DNA of 51,102 nt from positions 1 through 51,102 of the forward strand of contig JABSQH010000134.1 in NCBI GenBank assembly GCA_013213745.1, given 5' to 3'. How positions within the stretch are numbered: position 1 is the first letter of the stretch; each line of letters begins with the position of its first letter. The notes under the pieces are model-generated. The model ran no database searches and was not told the origin of the DNA. It was given only the letters and a program-made list of their open reading frames with translations. Shown piece after piece: positions 26,328 to 36,719 of this stretch. The DNA comes from Ilumatobacteraceae bacterium (lineage in GTDB: Bacteria > Actinomycetota > Acidimicrobiia > Acidimicrobiales > Ilumatobacteraceae). The position numbers were made by a program, and so were the translations under genes.

Positions 26328-26396
26328 TCACAACTGGGCGACGATGTCCGTCACAACTGGGCGACGATCTCGGTCACAACTGGCGGACAATGTCCT
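26328..26396 (-). repeat. Three 23-bp tandem repeats covering the peptidase stop codon
   Basis: Three exact-period units lie at 26328-26350, 26351-26373 and 26374-26396. Each ends, on the minus strand, with sequence coding (D/E)-I-V-x-Q-L-stop. The third unit holds the true C-terminus and stop of the peptidase; the other two lie beyond it. Units 1 and 2 differ at two bases; unit 3 is more diverged. Confidence 0.85.
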
Positions 26397-28152
26397 CGCA
26401 CGCCAGCAGCGCCGCGCCGGTGTCGGGATCGGTGGGATCGAAGCCCGCGAACAGCTCACTCCCCGACGGATCGGCAAGCAGGTCGGCGAGATCGATGTCG
26501 GGGACGTCGGCACCGTTGTCGCGCAGACATCCGAACAGCGCCACGATCAACTCGAACTCGCTGCTCCCCGCCGGGGCGAACACATCGCCTTGGGCATCGT
26601 CGCGACACGATGCCCCATCGTCGGGAAGCTCGAGGTCGATCAGGTAGTCGTTGACCGCCGGTTCGACGCACGGCAACGAGAGATACGCCGTGTGGCCGTC
26701 GCCCTCCACCGTGAACAGACGTCCGCTCGACAACGACTCGGCCAAGGCCACCGACCACTCGTACGGGGTCGCCGGATCGCCCGTCGTGCCGATCACCAGG
26801 ATCGGAGCGGCTCCCTCGGCAGCGCCCACACGGAGCGGGTCGATCGCCGGCTCGACGCCCAGACAGCCGGTACTCGCACGAAGGAAGTCGTCGAAGTACT
26901 CCGACGCCGATGCCGCTGAGTCGGCCGCGTCGCGCACATCGTCCGCCGGCGGTCGTGCCGGATCGTCGGCACAGGTGATGAACCCGTTGGCCACCTGCGA
27001 GTTGTCGTAGGAGCCATCGGGCTGGCGGCCCGTCAGACCATCGGCGAGCACCTGCAACAGCGACCCGTCGCGGTCGACAGCCGCGTCACGCAGGGCCATC
27101 GCCAGGATCGGCCACGTCTGTTGGGAGTACAGGGCGGCTGCCACGCCGAGCTGCAATTCGCCTGGACTGAGCGTGCGCGCTGGATCGCTCGTGTCGTAGC
27201 CGCCGACCTCGGCGATGTCGGCGACGAGATCGGTGTAGACGTCAAGGGTCGGTCCGACATCGTCGAGCGAACAGTCGGCATCGGCGTCGCATGCCGCGGC
27301 GAAGCGTTCGAGTGCGAGATCGAATCCACCCGCCTGCCCTTCGGCGAGCAGCGTTTCGTCAGAGGTCGGCAGCACTCCTCCGTCGAGGACCAGCGCACGC
27401 ACCCGATCGGGAAACAGCTCTGCGTAGGTCGCTCCGAGCCGAGTGCCATACGAGAACCCGACATAGGTCAGCTGGTCGTCGCCGAGGGCGGCGCGCAACA
27501 CATCGAGGTCACGGGCGGCATTGTTCGTGCCAACCCACGGCGCCAAATCGAGGGTGCCGGGTGTGCAGTCCTCCCCAGCACTCTCGGCGTCGGCGACCAA
27601 CTCGGCCCAACCAGCGTCGTCACCCTCGGCGAGCAACATCACCTCGTCGTCGAAGTCGACCGCACACGACACGGCCGTGCTCGCTCCGACGCCTCGTGGG
27701 TCGAAGCTCACGAGATCGAACCGGTCGGCGACCTCGGCGGGCACGATCGGCGCCGCGTTCTGCAAGAACTCGATGCCGGAGCCGCCCGGTCCCCCCGGGT
27801 TGAACACCAGCGAACCGATTCGTTCGTCGGCGTCGCCTGCCGGTACGCGCACGACTGCGATGTCGATCTGCTCACCATCTGGGTCGTCGTAGTCGAGCGG
27901 GACGTCGAGCGTGGCGCACTCGAAGTCGACGATCGACAGCAGCGCAACGTCATCACACGCACTCCAGGCGAGTTCAGACGATCCACTCTCTGGTGACTCG
28001 TCGAGTGAGGCCGGTGGCGGCTCGCCGGAGACGTCGGCGAAGCCCGGGTCGGAGATCGCATCGGCCGACTCGATCTCGGGAGCGGCTGGCGAGCACGCGG
28101 CAACCGCGATCGCCGCCATCACTCCGATCGCTACGACAGTCCGCACCACCAC
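26374..28152 (-). CDS. TAP-like secreted lipoprotein peptidase (alpha/beta hydrolase, S33)
   Basis: A 592-residue exported hydrolase resembling Streptomyces tripeptidyl aminopeptidases (SlpD/SlpE type). The N-terminus is a lipoprotein signal: R4, a hydrophobic stretch, then V17-A-A-C20 as lipobox. Next comes an acidic low-complexity linker to about residue 65. The hydrolase has the oxyanion motif FNPGGPGGSG, the nucleophile Ser234 in GFSYGTR, Asp in IGTTGDPATPY and His in GDGHTAYL; a TAP C-terminal domain follows (CVEPAVNDYL). Three GTG codons in a row (28152, 28149, 28146) are possible starts; longer starts would put charged residues before the signal. It follows the LOG gene by 31 nt. Confidence 0.88.
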   Translation of the reverse strand: MVVRTVVAIGVMAAIAVAACSPAAPEIESADAISDPGFADVSGEPPPASLDESPESGSSELAWSACDDVALLSIVDFECATLDVPLDYDDPDGEQIDIAVVRVPAGDADERIGSLVFNPGGPGGSGIEFLQNAAPIVPAEVADRFDLVSFDPRGVGASTAVSCAVDFDDEVMLLAEGDDAGWAELVADAESAGEDCTPGTLDLAPWVGTNNAARDLDVLRAALGDDQLTYVGFSYGTRLGATYAELFPDRVRALVLDGGVLPTSDETLLAEGQAGGFDLALERFAAACDADADCSLDDVGPTLDVYTDLVADIAEVGGYDTSDPARTLSPGELQLGVAAALYSQQTWPILAMALRDAAVDRDGSLLQVLADGLTGRQPDGSYDNSQVANGFITCADDPARPPADDVRDAADSAASASEYFDDFLRASTGCLGVEPAIDPLRVGAAEGAAPILVIGTTGDPATPYEWSVALAESLSSGRLFTVEGDGHTAYLSLPCVEPAVNDYLIDLELPDDGASCRDDAQGDVFAPAGSSEFELIVALFGCLRDNGADVPDIDLADLLADPSGSELFAGFDPTDPDTGAALLACEDIVRQL

Positions 28153-28183
28153 GAGTCTCGCAGCCCCAAGTACCGCACCGGCA

Positions 28184-28759
28184 TCACCGATCGACCCACT
28201 TCGACCCGATCGCTGCACGCTCGGCCAGCGCCAGCGCAACGGCACGCTCGACCGTGTCGGCGGATTGCGCCTGCGCCGCGTGGTCTGCTGGCACGAACCC
28301 GTGCTCGACGGCGGCCTCGATGAATGCGAACAGCGAATCGAAGTATCGGCGAATGTTCACGAACACGATCGGCATCGTCACCAGCCCGAGCTGGTTCCAC
28401 GTGAGCAACTCGAACACCTCGTCGAGCGTGCCGAATCCGCCGGGGAGCACGATGGCTGCGTCACTACGCGCCGCCATCATCGCCTTGCGTTCGTGCATCG
28501 ACGCCGTGATCTCGAGCTCGGACAGACCGCCGTGGGCCACCTCGGCAGCGACCAGTGACTCGGTGATCACACCGGTGACCTGTCCGCCCGCTCCGAGCGC
28601 AGCACCGGCGACGAGGCCCATCAGCCCGACATCCCCGCCGCCGTACACCAGTCGATGACCACCGCCGCCGATCGCTCGACCCAGCGCAGTCGCCGCATCG
28701 GCGAACGCTGGGTCGGTCCCTCGACTGGAGCCACAGAACACGCAGATCGCTCTCGCCAT
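28184..28759 (-). CDS. LOG-family protein (cytokinin riboside 5'-phosphate phosphoribohydrolase)
   Basis: A 191-residue Rossmann-fold protein of the LOG/TIGR00730 family. It begins ICVFCGSSRGTDPAF, has GGGDVGLMG and the signature PGGFGTLDE, which bind the ribose-phosphate of AMP or modified AMP. Bacterial members release the base from nucleoside monophosphates; some act in nucleotide salvage rather than cytokinin synthesis. Start ATG at 28759. Guanine deaminase nearby also acts on bases, though on a separate unit. Confidence 0.9.
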   Translation of the reverse strand: MARAICVFCGSSRGTDPAFADAATALGRAIGGGGHRLVYGGGDVGLMGLVAGAALGAGGQVTGVITESLVAAEVAHGGLSELEITASMHERKAMMAARSDAAIVLPGGFGTLDEVFELLTWNQLGLVTMPIVFVNIRRYFDSLFAFIEAAVEHGFVPADHAAQAQSADTVERAVALALAERAAIGSKWVDR

Positions 28760-28811
28760 CGGTCACACATTGACAGACGAGCCGGACGAGGCTCAGGCGA
28801 TTACCCGCCAG

Positions 28812-28824
28812 TAGGGTCGTCTCC
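28812..28824 (+). promoter_or_regulatory. TANNNT -10 element, leaderless start
   Basis: TAGGGT at 28812-28817 is 7 nt before the ATG at 28825, leaving no room for a ribosome-binding site. An upstream TTGACA (28770-28775) is too far (36 nt) to be its -35. Confidence 0.5.
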
Positions 28825-30468
<1,644 letters not shown>

Positions 30469-30489
30469 CCAGTCGCTGCTGGCACGACG

Positions 30490-31806
30490 TCAGGCGACGG
30501 ATCGCGTTCCGGCAACTCGTCGGCCGGCGACCCACACATCGGTGATGTCGTCTGCGCCAGCGAGGCGGACCACCTTCTCGAACACACGGTGGTGGTCGTC
30601 CAGATCACCCCACTGACGCAGCGCCGAACCGGAACGATCAACGGCCACGGCGACGGCGTCGAAGGGCCGACCGGGGGCGAGAAGGCCGGTATCTGTTCCG
30701 AGGAGTCGTGCGCCACCGAGGGTCGCCATGTGGAATGCGGTGGTGATCGAGAGTCGCGATCCAGCAACCCCACGTGCACTCGGCGCAACCGTCGCATCGA
30801 CACCATCTTCGAGATATCGCGACGCAGTCACTGCGTGAGCGCACTGGGACAACAAGCCTGGCGAGGACCCTCCGGCGATGTCCGAGCCGAGTCCAACCGC
30901 GACGCCGGCACTCAAGGCCCGCCGGGCGGGGAACACGGCGTTGGCGAAGTAGGCGTTCGACAGCGGGCAATGGGCGACGCCCGCGCGCGCAGCCGCGAGC
31001 GAGCCGAGATCGGTCGCGTCGAGATGATCACCGTGGGCGAGGACCGTGTTGGCCCGCAAGAGGCCGAAAGAGTCGAGCACCGCGGTGTCGGATCGACCGA
31101 ACCGGTCACGAGCGTGATGATGCTGCCAGTCGCTCTCTGAGCAGTGCGTCTGCACCCGGACCTGCGTGGCCTCGGCGAGCTCCCCGAGGCCACCGAGCAA
31201 CGCATCCGTGCACGCCGGGGTGAACCGCGGCGTGATGATCGGTGCGACGAGCGCGGAGTCCAGGGCGACGATCTGGTCGATCGACCGTGCCGACGCTTCG
31301 ACCCCCGCGATCGCATCGAAATCCCGGTACCAGGGCGGCGTCGTCTCCAGATGGTCCATCGCAACACGCCCCACGAACGCCCGTTGGCCCGCCGCTGCGC
31401 ACGTCCGGGCGAGCATCGTGGTGGTCTCGACGTCGACGGTTGCGAAATACACCGCAGTGGTCGTGCCGTGCGCCAACAGCACGGCAACCATGTCGTCCCA
31501 CACCGACTGCGCGAACGCCGGCTCTGTGGCCCGCCGCTCCAGCGGGAACGTGTACTCGTGGAGCCACTGCTCGAGGGGCAGATCGAGGCCGGTTCCGAGC
31601 TGCGGCCATTGCGGCGCGTGGATGTGGGTGTCAACCAGACCGGGCAACAACACCGTGTCGTCGCCGAGATCGACGTCGGCAGGGCCGGCGCCCGTGGACA
31701 TCGCATGCACGTGCCCGTCGTCGCCGACCTCGATCCGCACCCGCTCCAGACACTCCAAGCGATCGGGCGTGGGCGTCTGCAGAACGGTGGCGACAACGGT
31801 GAACAT
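30490..31806 (-). CDS. guaD: Guanine deaminase
   Basis: A 438-residue amidohydrolase that would convert guanine to xanthine. It has the metal motif GLVDTHIHAPQWPQLGTG, the GuaD-type LEQWLHEYTFPLE, HGTTTAVYFAT, the His ligands in VQTHCSES and LAHGDHLD, and GLGSDIAGG with the catalytic Asp. The ATG at 31806 gives MFTVVATVLQTP; a GTG six bases upstream is also possible. The 170 nt between this start and the HAD gene upstream hold no recognisable promoter. Some close relatives act on 8-oxoguanine or other aminopurines, so substrate is not certain. Confidence 0.85.
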   Translation of the reverse strand: MFTVVATVLQTPTPDRLECLERVRIEVGDDGHVHAMSTGAGPADVDLGDDTVLLPGLVDTHIHAPQWPQLGTGLDLPLEQWLHEYTFPLERRATEPAFAQSVWDDMVAVLLAHGTTTAVYFATVDVETTTMLARTCAAAGQRAFVGRVAMDHLETTPPWYRDFDAIAGVEASARSIDQIVALDSALVAPIITPRFTPACTDALLGGLGELAEATQVRVQTHCSESDWQHHHARDRFGRSDTAVLDSFGLLRANTVLAHGDHLDATDLGSLAAARAGVAHCPLSNAYFANAVFPARRALSAGVAVGLGSDIAGGSSPGLLSQCAHAVTASRYLEDGVDATVAPSARGVAGSRLSITTAFHMATLGGARLLGTDTGLLAPGRPFDAVAVAVDRSGSALRQWGDLDDHHRVFEKVVRLAGADDITDVWVAGRRVAGTRSVA

Positions 31807-31976
31807 CGTCACACCGGGAGCGGTGCTGCGCCGGAGGGCTCGCCCGTTCGGTGTGGTCCAGACAGCCAGGCGATTGACACGTGCGCATCGTCGCGCCTGG
31901 TCGTCGCGCGCAGAAGGGGATGGCGCCAAGGTTCATCGAACAGAAACAGCCCCGACATCCGCACTGCGATCACCGG

Positions 31977-32678
31977 CTACCGGGCGATGTCTCGATCGAG
32001 CACGGTGGCGACGTCGAGCACGGTGGCGATGCGGTGACCAGCAGGGATCGAGTGCTCGCCGTGCGGGTCGATGAGCAGCGCCTGCATGCCCGCACGGATC
32101 GGCCCCGCGTAGTCGGCTTCGAAGGTGTCGCCGACGAACATCGCATCGGGCGGCGCACATCCGAGCCGATCGAGCGCAACGGTGTACATCGAGTCGTGCG
32201 GCTTGATCCAGCCGTGATCGACCGACAACACGATGCTGTCGATCTCGGCGCCCACACCCATGTCGTCGAGCATGTCCGGCACCATGTTGCGGTCGTGGGT
32301 GTTCGACACGACGGCGATGTCGACCCGCCCTGCCAACCGCCGGATCAGGTCGGGAACACCCGGAACGACCTCGACGTGGCGCATCCACTCTTCGAGGTAC
32401 AACTCCCCCAGCGCCACCGCCTCGTCGCCGGACAAGTTCAGCCCGGTCGCCGCACCGAAGGCCACGGCAGCGTCGGTCATCGAGAACTCCCGCAGCGTTC
32501 GCCGCGAGTCGGCCTCGAGCGACAGCGACGCCGAATCCCAGACGTCGACGAATCGGTCGTGGTCGCCCTCGAACCCCAGCGCGGCGGCCAACTCATGAGT
32601 GCGCGGGGCACCCAACATCGCCCGGTCGGGCTGGTACTCGACCAACGTGCCGAAGAAGTCGAACAGCAGGGCCTTCAC
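31977..32678 (-). CDS. HAD-family hydrolase (first of a tandem pair)
   Basis: A 233-residue haloacid dehalogenase-type phosphatase. Motif I is LLFDFFGTLVEY, with the second Asp of D-x-D replaced by Phe-Phe (D-F-F), as in some HAD members that are not phosphatases, such as dehalogenases. Motif II is VVSNTHD, motif III Lys lies in GWIKPHDSMY and motif IV is VGDTFEADYAG. A GTG at 32681 or 32678 starts it, 25-28 nt after the stop of the neighbouring HAD gene, so they are probably co-transcribed. Substrate unknown. Confidence 0.82.
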   Translation of the reverse strand: MKALLFDFFGTLVEYQPDRAMLGAPRTHELAAALGFEGDHDRFVDVWDSASLSLEADSRRTLREFSMTDAAVAFGAATGLNLSGDEAVALGELYLEEWMRHVEVVPGVPDLIRRLAGRVDIAVVSNTHDRNMVPDMLDDMGVGAEIDSIVLSVDHGWIKPHDSMYTVALDRLGCAPPDAMFVGDTFEADYAGPIRAGMQALLIDPHGEHSIPAGHRIATVLDVATVLDRDIAR

Positions 32679-32706
32679 CACGTCGACACGCCGCTGACGG
32701 AGGCGA

Positions 32707-33390
32707 TCACACGAGCTCGTCCGCAAGCTCGTGCAGAGAACCGATTCTCTCGAAGTGGGCACCTGAGTGGTCGCCATAGGGATCGAGCAGAATCGGGTGC
32801 AGCCCAGCGGCGGTCGCGCCCTCGATGTCCATCGTGACCGAGTCGCCCACGTAGGCGATCCGGCTGCGCTCGATTCCGTCAAAGTATGGGAGTGCATGGT
32901 CGAAAATTGCCGGGTCGGGCTTGGCGACCCCGACCACGTGGCTGTCGACGATGCACCGCATGGCGACGTGCTCACCGTCGCCGATCTGGCAGATCTCACG
33001 CGCCAGCATCTGCTCGATCTGGCCACTGGCGTTCGACACGACGCCGATCGGTACGTCGCCGTCGGCGAACCGATCGAGCGCAACACGGGAATCGTCGATG
33101 CGATGCCGCCACAACCATGCCGAACGAGTTCGGTCGAGTACCTGTGCGGCTTCGTTGCGTTCATGGTCTGGGACGTCGACGCTCGCCACGTAGGTGCCGT
33201 TGTACACGTCCCACGAGCCTTCGAACGAACGGGCATCTGACTTGGCTTTCATTGCTGAGTAGTGCGCCCGTCGATGCCGCTCGTGATCGAGCGAGCCGCC
33301 ATAGTGCGCGAGCAAGGGAGCGAGCACCGTCGGGTCCGGCAGCACGAGAACCCCACCCGCGTCAAAGAGCACTGCGTCGAAGCGAGCCAT
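32707..33390 (-). CDS. HAD-family hydrolase (second of a tandem pair)
   Basis: A 227-residue HAD hydrolase. Motif I is VLFDAGGVLV (D-A-G), motif II is VVSNASG, motif III is GVAKPDPAIF and motif IV is VGDSVTMDIEGA. The cap holds Trp/Arg-rich sequence (RSAWLWRHRIDD). It resembles the next HAD gene in fold and in the ending (ILLDPYGDH versus LLIDPHGEH), so the pair probably arose by duplication. The ATG at 33390 is 10 nt after the dienelactone-hydrolase stop; an ATG at 33417 would overlap that gene. Confidence 0.82.
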   Translation of the reverse strand: MARFDAVLFDAGGVLVLPDPTVLAPLLAHYGGSLDHERHRRAHYSAMKAKSDARSFEGSWDVYNGTYVASVDVPDHERNEAAQVLDRTRSAWLWRHRIDDSRVALDRFADGDVPIGVVSNASGQIEQMLAREICQIGDGEHVAMRCIVDSHVVGVAKPDPAIFDHALPYFDGIERSRIAYVGDSVTMDIEGATAAGLHPILLDPYGDHSGAHFERIGSLHELADELV

Positions 33391-33400
33391 CGAACCGCGA

Positions 33401-34093
33401 TCAGCCGAGGTGCTCATGCAAGAACGCCGTGACCTGCGGCCAGATCTCGTTGACTTTGTCCTGATCCTGCGTACCGAGCGCATTGTGCGGCGCCATGAAG
33501 GCATGCCCAGTGCCCTCGTGCACCGTGATCGTCGCGTTCTTGCCGAGTTCGGTCAGCGCACGTTCGAGCTCGCGGGCGCCATCGGGCGGGAAGAAGTCGT
33601 CGTGCTCGGCCATGTGCCCCATGATGCGCGCTTCGATCTTCGACAGGTCAGGCATCGCATCTCCCGATGGGTAGCCGTAGAACGGCACCGCGGCGTGGAC
33701 CTTGTCGGGGCGCAGGGCAGCCAGGATGAAGCTCAGCATCCCACCCATGCAAAAGCCGATCACGCCCACACCGCTCCCGGTCGTGGCGGCGTGATCGGAG
33801 AGATAGTCGACAGCGCCACTCATGTCGCGCGCGGCGCGATCGGGCGGCAAAGAAGTCATCAACTCGCCCGCCTTGTCCATCTCGGTGTGCCCGGCCAGCT
33901 CCCCGTGGTACAGGTCGGGAGCGAGCGCCACGAAGCCGGCCTCGCCGAGCCGATCGGCGATCTCTTTGATGCCGGAGTCGAGCCCCCACCACTCCTGCAC
34001 GACGATCACACCGGGACCCGATCCGCTGTCGGGCACCACGAGGTACCCCTGTGCGTCGTTGCCGTTGCTTGCGAAGCTCACCATCTCAGCCAT
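33401..34093 (-). CDS. Dienelactone hydrolase family protein
   Basis: A 230-residue cytosolic alpha/beta hydrolase. The dienelactone-hydrolase motif VQEWWGL holds Glu34, the nucleophile Cys115 is in GFCMGG, an acidic residue is in GHMAEHDDFF and the His is in GTGHAFM. Family members open lactones of chlorocatechol degradation, but many act on other esters. The start at ATG 34093 is set by a TACCAT -10 seven bases upstream. It is divergent from the aminotransferase gene and followed closely by the HAD pair. Confidence 0.88.
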   Translation of the reverse strand: MAEMVSFASNGNDAQGYLVVPDSGSGPGVIVVQEWWGLDSGIKEIADRLGEAGFVALAPDLYHGELAGHTEMDKAGELMTSLPPDRAARDMSGAVDYLSDHAATTGSGVGVIGFCMGGMLSFILAALRPDKVHAAVPFYGYPSGDAMPDLSKIEARIMGHMAEHDDFFPPDGARELERALTELGKNATITVHEGTGHAFMAPHNALGTQDQDKVNEIWPQVTAFLHEHLG

Positions 34094-34106
34094 GCACCGG
34101 ATGGTA
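34094..34106 (-). promoter_or_regulatory. TANNNT -10 element, leaderless start (dienelactone hydrolase)
   Basis: TACCAT (34106-34101) is 7 nt before the ATG at 34093. It faces the divergent TACGAT of the aminotransferase gene about 60 nt away. Confidence 0.5.
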
Positions 34107-34166
34107 CGTCGCCGCGGGGCCGTCGTCACTCGGTGGCGCCGTGCCGCGTGCACGTCGTCGGCGTCC

Positions 34167-34178
34167 TACGATCTTGGT
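34167..34178 (+). promoter_or_regulatory. TANNNT -10 element, leaderless start (aminotransferase)
   Basis: TACGAT at 34167-34172 is 6 nt before the ATG at 34179. No ribosome-binding site is present. Confidence 0.5.
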
Positions 34179-35537
34179 ATGACCGCGCTCGACGACGACG
34201 TGCTACTCCGCGACGCCTACGCCAACGACCGCCAGCGGGTGTTTCACTCGTGGTCGGCGCAGGCCGCACTCGATCCGGTGGTGCTCGCCGGCGCTGCGGG
34301 GTCGAAGATGTGGGACGCCGACGGCACGACGTGGATCGACTTCACGAGCCAGCTCGTCAACATGAACCTCGGACACCAACACCCGAAAATGATCGAGGCG
34401 ATCAAGACCCAGGCGGAACAGTTGACGATGGTGTCGCCGACGTTCGCCAACGATCAGCGCAGCGAGGCGGCCCGGCTGATCGTCGATCGGGCCAATCTCG
34501 GCCGTGATGGCCTGCCACAGCCCGATCGAGCGGCCAGCCCGCACGGCGACTTCGCCAAGGTGTTCTTCACCAACGCCGGCGCCGAAGCGATCGAGAATGC
34601 GGTGCGGTTGGCCCGTGGATTCACCGGCCGCCACAAAGTGCTCTCGACCTACCGCAGCTACCACGGCGGCACGATGTTGGCGGTCGGCCTCACCGGAGAG
34701 GGCAGGCGTCTCGAGAACGAACCGGCTGTCAACGGGTTGGTCAAGTTCTGGGGGCCGTATGCGTACCGCTCCTCATTCCACGCCACCTCGCCTGAACAAG
34801 AGTGTGAGCGCGCGCTGCAACACCTGCGCGACACCATCGTTGCCGAGGGACCCGACAAGGTCGCCGCCATCGTGCTGGAGACGGTGGTCGGCACGAATGG
34901 CATCCTCGTTCCGCCCGACGGGTACCTCGAGGGCGTGCGGGCGCTGTGTGACGAGTTCGGCATCATCTGGATTGCCGACGAAGTCATGGCCGGGTTCGGC
35001 CGCACCGGTCAGTGGTTTGCGTGGCACGGCTGGAACGCCCAGCCGGACCTGATCACCTTCGCCAAGGGCGTCAACTCCGGATACATCCCGCTCGGCGGAG
35101 TGGTCATCACCGAAGCGATCGCGGCGAGCTACGACGAGCGGGTGTTCCCGGGGGGGCTGACGTACTCGGGCCACCCGTTGGCGTGCGCCACCGCGGTGGC
35201 GAGCATCAACATCTTCGAAGACGAAGACGTGCTCGAACATGCCCGCCACCTCGGCGACGACATCATCGGGCCTGCCCTACGCGACATGGCCGAGCGACAC
35301 GCGGCGATCGGCGAGGTGCGCGGACTCGGTGTGTTCTGGGTCGCCGAACTCGTGTCGGACCGGGCGACGCGCGCGCCCCGCCTCTCTGCGGCCGTCGCTG
35401 GAGCGTGCAAGGAGCGCGGCATGTGGCCACTCGCGGTGGCCAACCGCATCCATGTCGTGCCGCCGTGCACGACACCCGACGACGTCGCCCGTGAAGGTCT
35501 CGAGATCCTCGACGCCGCCCTGGCCGCTGCCACCTGA
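34179..35537 (+). CDS. Class III PLP aminotransferase, probably beta-alanine:pyruvate type
   Basis: A 452-residue omega-aminotransferase. PLP-binding features are FFTNAGAEAIENAVRLAR, SYHGGT, WIADEVMAGFGRTG and Lys296 in FAKGVNSGYIPLGGV, the Schiff-base lysine. Its position beside dihydropyrimidinase, beta-ureidopropionase and a CoA-acylating semialdehyde dehydrogenase makes beta-alanine the likely amino donor, giving malonate semialdehyde. That assignment rests on context. The ATG is set by the leaderless -10. The gene is convergent with the LLM flavoenzyme gene; two hairpin repeats lie between. Confidence 0.85.
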   Translation: MTALDDDVLLRDAYANDRQRVFHSWSAQAALDPVVLAGAAGSKMWDADGTTWIDFTSQLVNMNLGHQHPKMIEAIKTQAEQLTMVSPTFANDQRSEAARLIVDRANLGRDGLPQPDRAASPHGDFAKVFFTNAGAEAIENAVRLARGFTGRHKVLSTYRSYHGGTMLAVGLTGEGRRLENEPAVNGLVKFWGPYAYRSSFHATSPEQECERALQHLRDTIVAEGPDKVAAIVLETVVGTNGILVPPDGYLEGVRALCDEFGIIWIADEVMAGFGRTGQWFAWHGWNAQPDLITFAKGVNSGYIPLGGVVITEAIAASYDERVFPGGLTYSGHPLACATAVASINIFEDEDVLEHARHLGDDIIGPALRDMAERHAAIGEVRGLGVFWVAELVSDRATRAPRLSAAVAGACKERGMWPLAVANRIHVVPPCTTPDDVAREGLEILDAALAAAT

Positions 35538-35551
35538 CCGGCCCGCAACAA

Positions 35552-35681
35552 CCCGAAATTGTCGCGATCCCGTGCGAATAACGCACGGGGTCCCCAATAT
35601 GTCGGTGGGTCCGCTCGTGCCCTCCCGAAATAGTCGCGGCGCCGTGCGATTTCCGCACGGAATCCCCGGTATTTCGGTGGG
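35552..35681. repeat. Two 58-bp direct repeats, each a long hairpin
   Basis: Units at 35552-35609 and 35624-35681 begin CCCGAAAT and end TCGGTGGG. Each has a central stem: CCCGTGCG-AATAA-CGCACGGG in unit 1 (35569-35589) and CCGTGCG-ATTTC-CGCACGG in unit 2 (35642-35660), plus outer arms that partly pair (CCGAAAT with ATTTCGG). They fill the gap between two convergent genes. They could be REP-like elements or a bidirectional terminator. Confidence 0.8.
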
Positions 35682-35684
35682 GTG

Positions 35685-36719
35685 TCAGGCTTTGGCGGCG
35701 ACGTTGTCGGCGAGGTCGGGAATCACGTACTCGCCGTAGGCCTGCAGCGTCTCGTCCTTGGCATCGTGCTGCAGGTAGATCGCGAACTGGTCGACGCCGA
35801 GCGCTTGCAGGTTGGCGAGCCGTTCGAGTTGATACTCGACCGGGCCGAGCAGGCAGAACCGGTCGACGATCTCGTCGGGGACGAACTCGGCATGGGTGTT
35901 GCCCGCTTGCCCGTGCTGGTTGTAGTCGTAGGCCTCGCGACCTTTGATGTAGTCGGTCAACGCCACCGGCACGTCGGAGGCCTCGCCGTAGCGGGCAACG
36001 ATGTCGGCCACGTGATTACCGACCATCCCGCCGAACCACCGACACTGATCGCGCATGTACTCGATGTTGTCGACCGGTCCGACATAGGCCGGCGCAGCGA
36101 CGCAGATCGTGATGTCGTCGGGGTTTCGCCCGGCATCGACCGCGGCGCTGCGCACGGCGCCGATCGTCCACTCGGCAATCGACTCATCGGCGAGCTGCAA
36201 GATGAACCCATCGCACGTCTCGCCGATCAACTTCAGTGCCTTGGGGCCGTACCCGGCGCCCCACACCTCGAGCTCGCTCTTCGACGCCCACGGCAAGGTG
36301 ATCGTCGAACCCTTGTAGTCGACGCTGCGGCCGTTGGCCAGCTCACGGATCACGTGGATCGACTCGCCCATCGTTGCCAACGTGGTCGGCTTGCCGTTGG
36401 TCACCCGCACCGCCGAGTCGCCACGCCCGATGCCACACACCGTGCGGTTGCCGTACATCTCGTTGAGCGTTGCGAACGTCGACGCCGTCACCGTCCAATC
36501 GCGCGTCGCCGGATTGGTCACCATCGGCCCGACCACGATGTTGCGCGTCTCGGCGAGGATCTGGCTGTAGATGACGTACGGCTCCTCCCACAAGATGTGC
36601 GAGTCGAACGTCCACGCGTAATCGAAGCCGTACATCTCGGCGCGTCGACACAGGTCGATCACCCGCGACGCCGGCGGCGTCGCCTGCAAAACGATGCCCA
36701 TCTCGATGCCCGTGCTCAT
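35685..36719 (-). CDS. LLM-family (F420/FMN-type) oxidoreductase in pyrimidine-catabolism operon
   Basis: A 344-residue luciferase-like TIM-barrel flavoenzyme. It has MGIVLQATPPASRVIDLCRRAE at the N-terminus, WTFDSHILW, VGPMVTNPATRDW and GIGRGDSAVR, typical of coenzyme F420-dependent relatives. Its operon position with dihydropyrimidinase genes suggests a redox step on a pyrimidine, an amide or an intermediate of that pathway. No dihydropyrimidine dehydrogenase lies in the window, so it may act in its place, but this is speculation. The start overlaps the stop of a 40-codon frame (ATGA) that links it to mmsA. Confidence 0.85.
   Translation of the reverse strand: MSTGIEMGIVLQATPPASRVIDLCRRAEMYGFDYAWTFDSHILWEEPYVIYSQILAETRNIVVGPMVTNPATRDWTVTASTFATLNEMYGNRTVCGIGRGDSAVRVTNGKPTTLATMGESIHVIRELANGRSVDYKGSTITLPWASKSELEVWGAGYGPKALKLIGETCDGFILQLADESIAEWTIGAVRSAAVDAGRNPDDITICVAAPAYVGPVDNIEYMRDQCRWFGGMVGNHVADIVARYGEASDVPVALTDYIKGREAYDYNQHGQAGNTHAEFVPDEIVDRFCLLGPVEYQLERLANLQALGVDQFAIYLQHDAKDETLQAYGEYVIPDLADNVAAKA

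Noticed and set aside
26328-26396. A CRISPR array.
   Set aside because: Units are directly adjacent with no spacers, only 23 bp long, and coincide with coding sequence.
25772-26647. A 291-codon plus-strand frame across the region upstream of nrdA.
   Set aside because: No coding pattern; it crosses the repeat array and the minus-strand peptidase end, whose motifs are certain.
28770-28775. TTGACA as the -35 of the acyl-CoA dehydrogenase gene.
   Set aside because: The spacing to TAGGGT is 36 nt, too long for one promoter.
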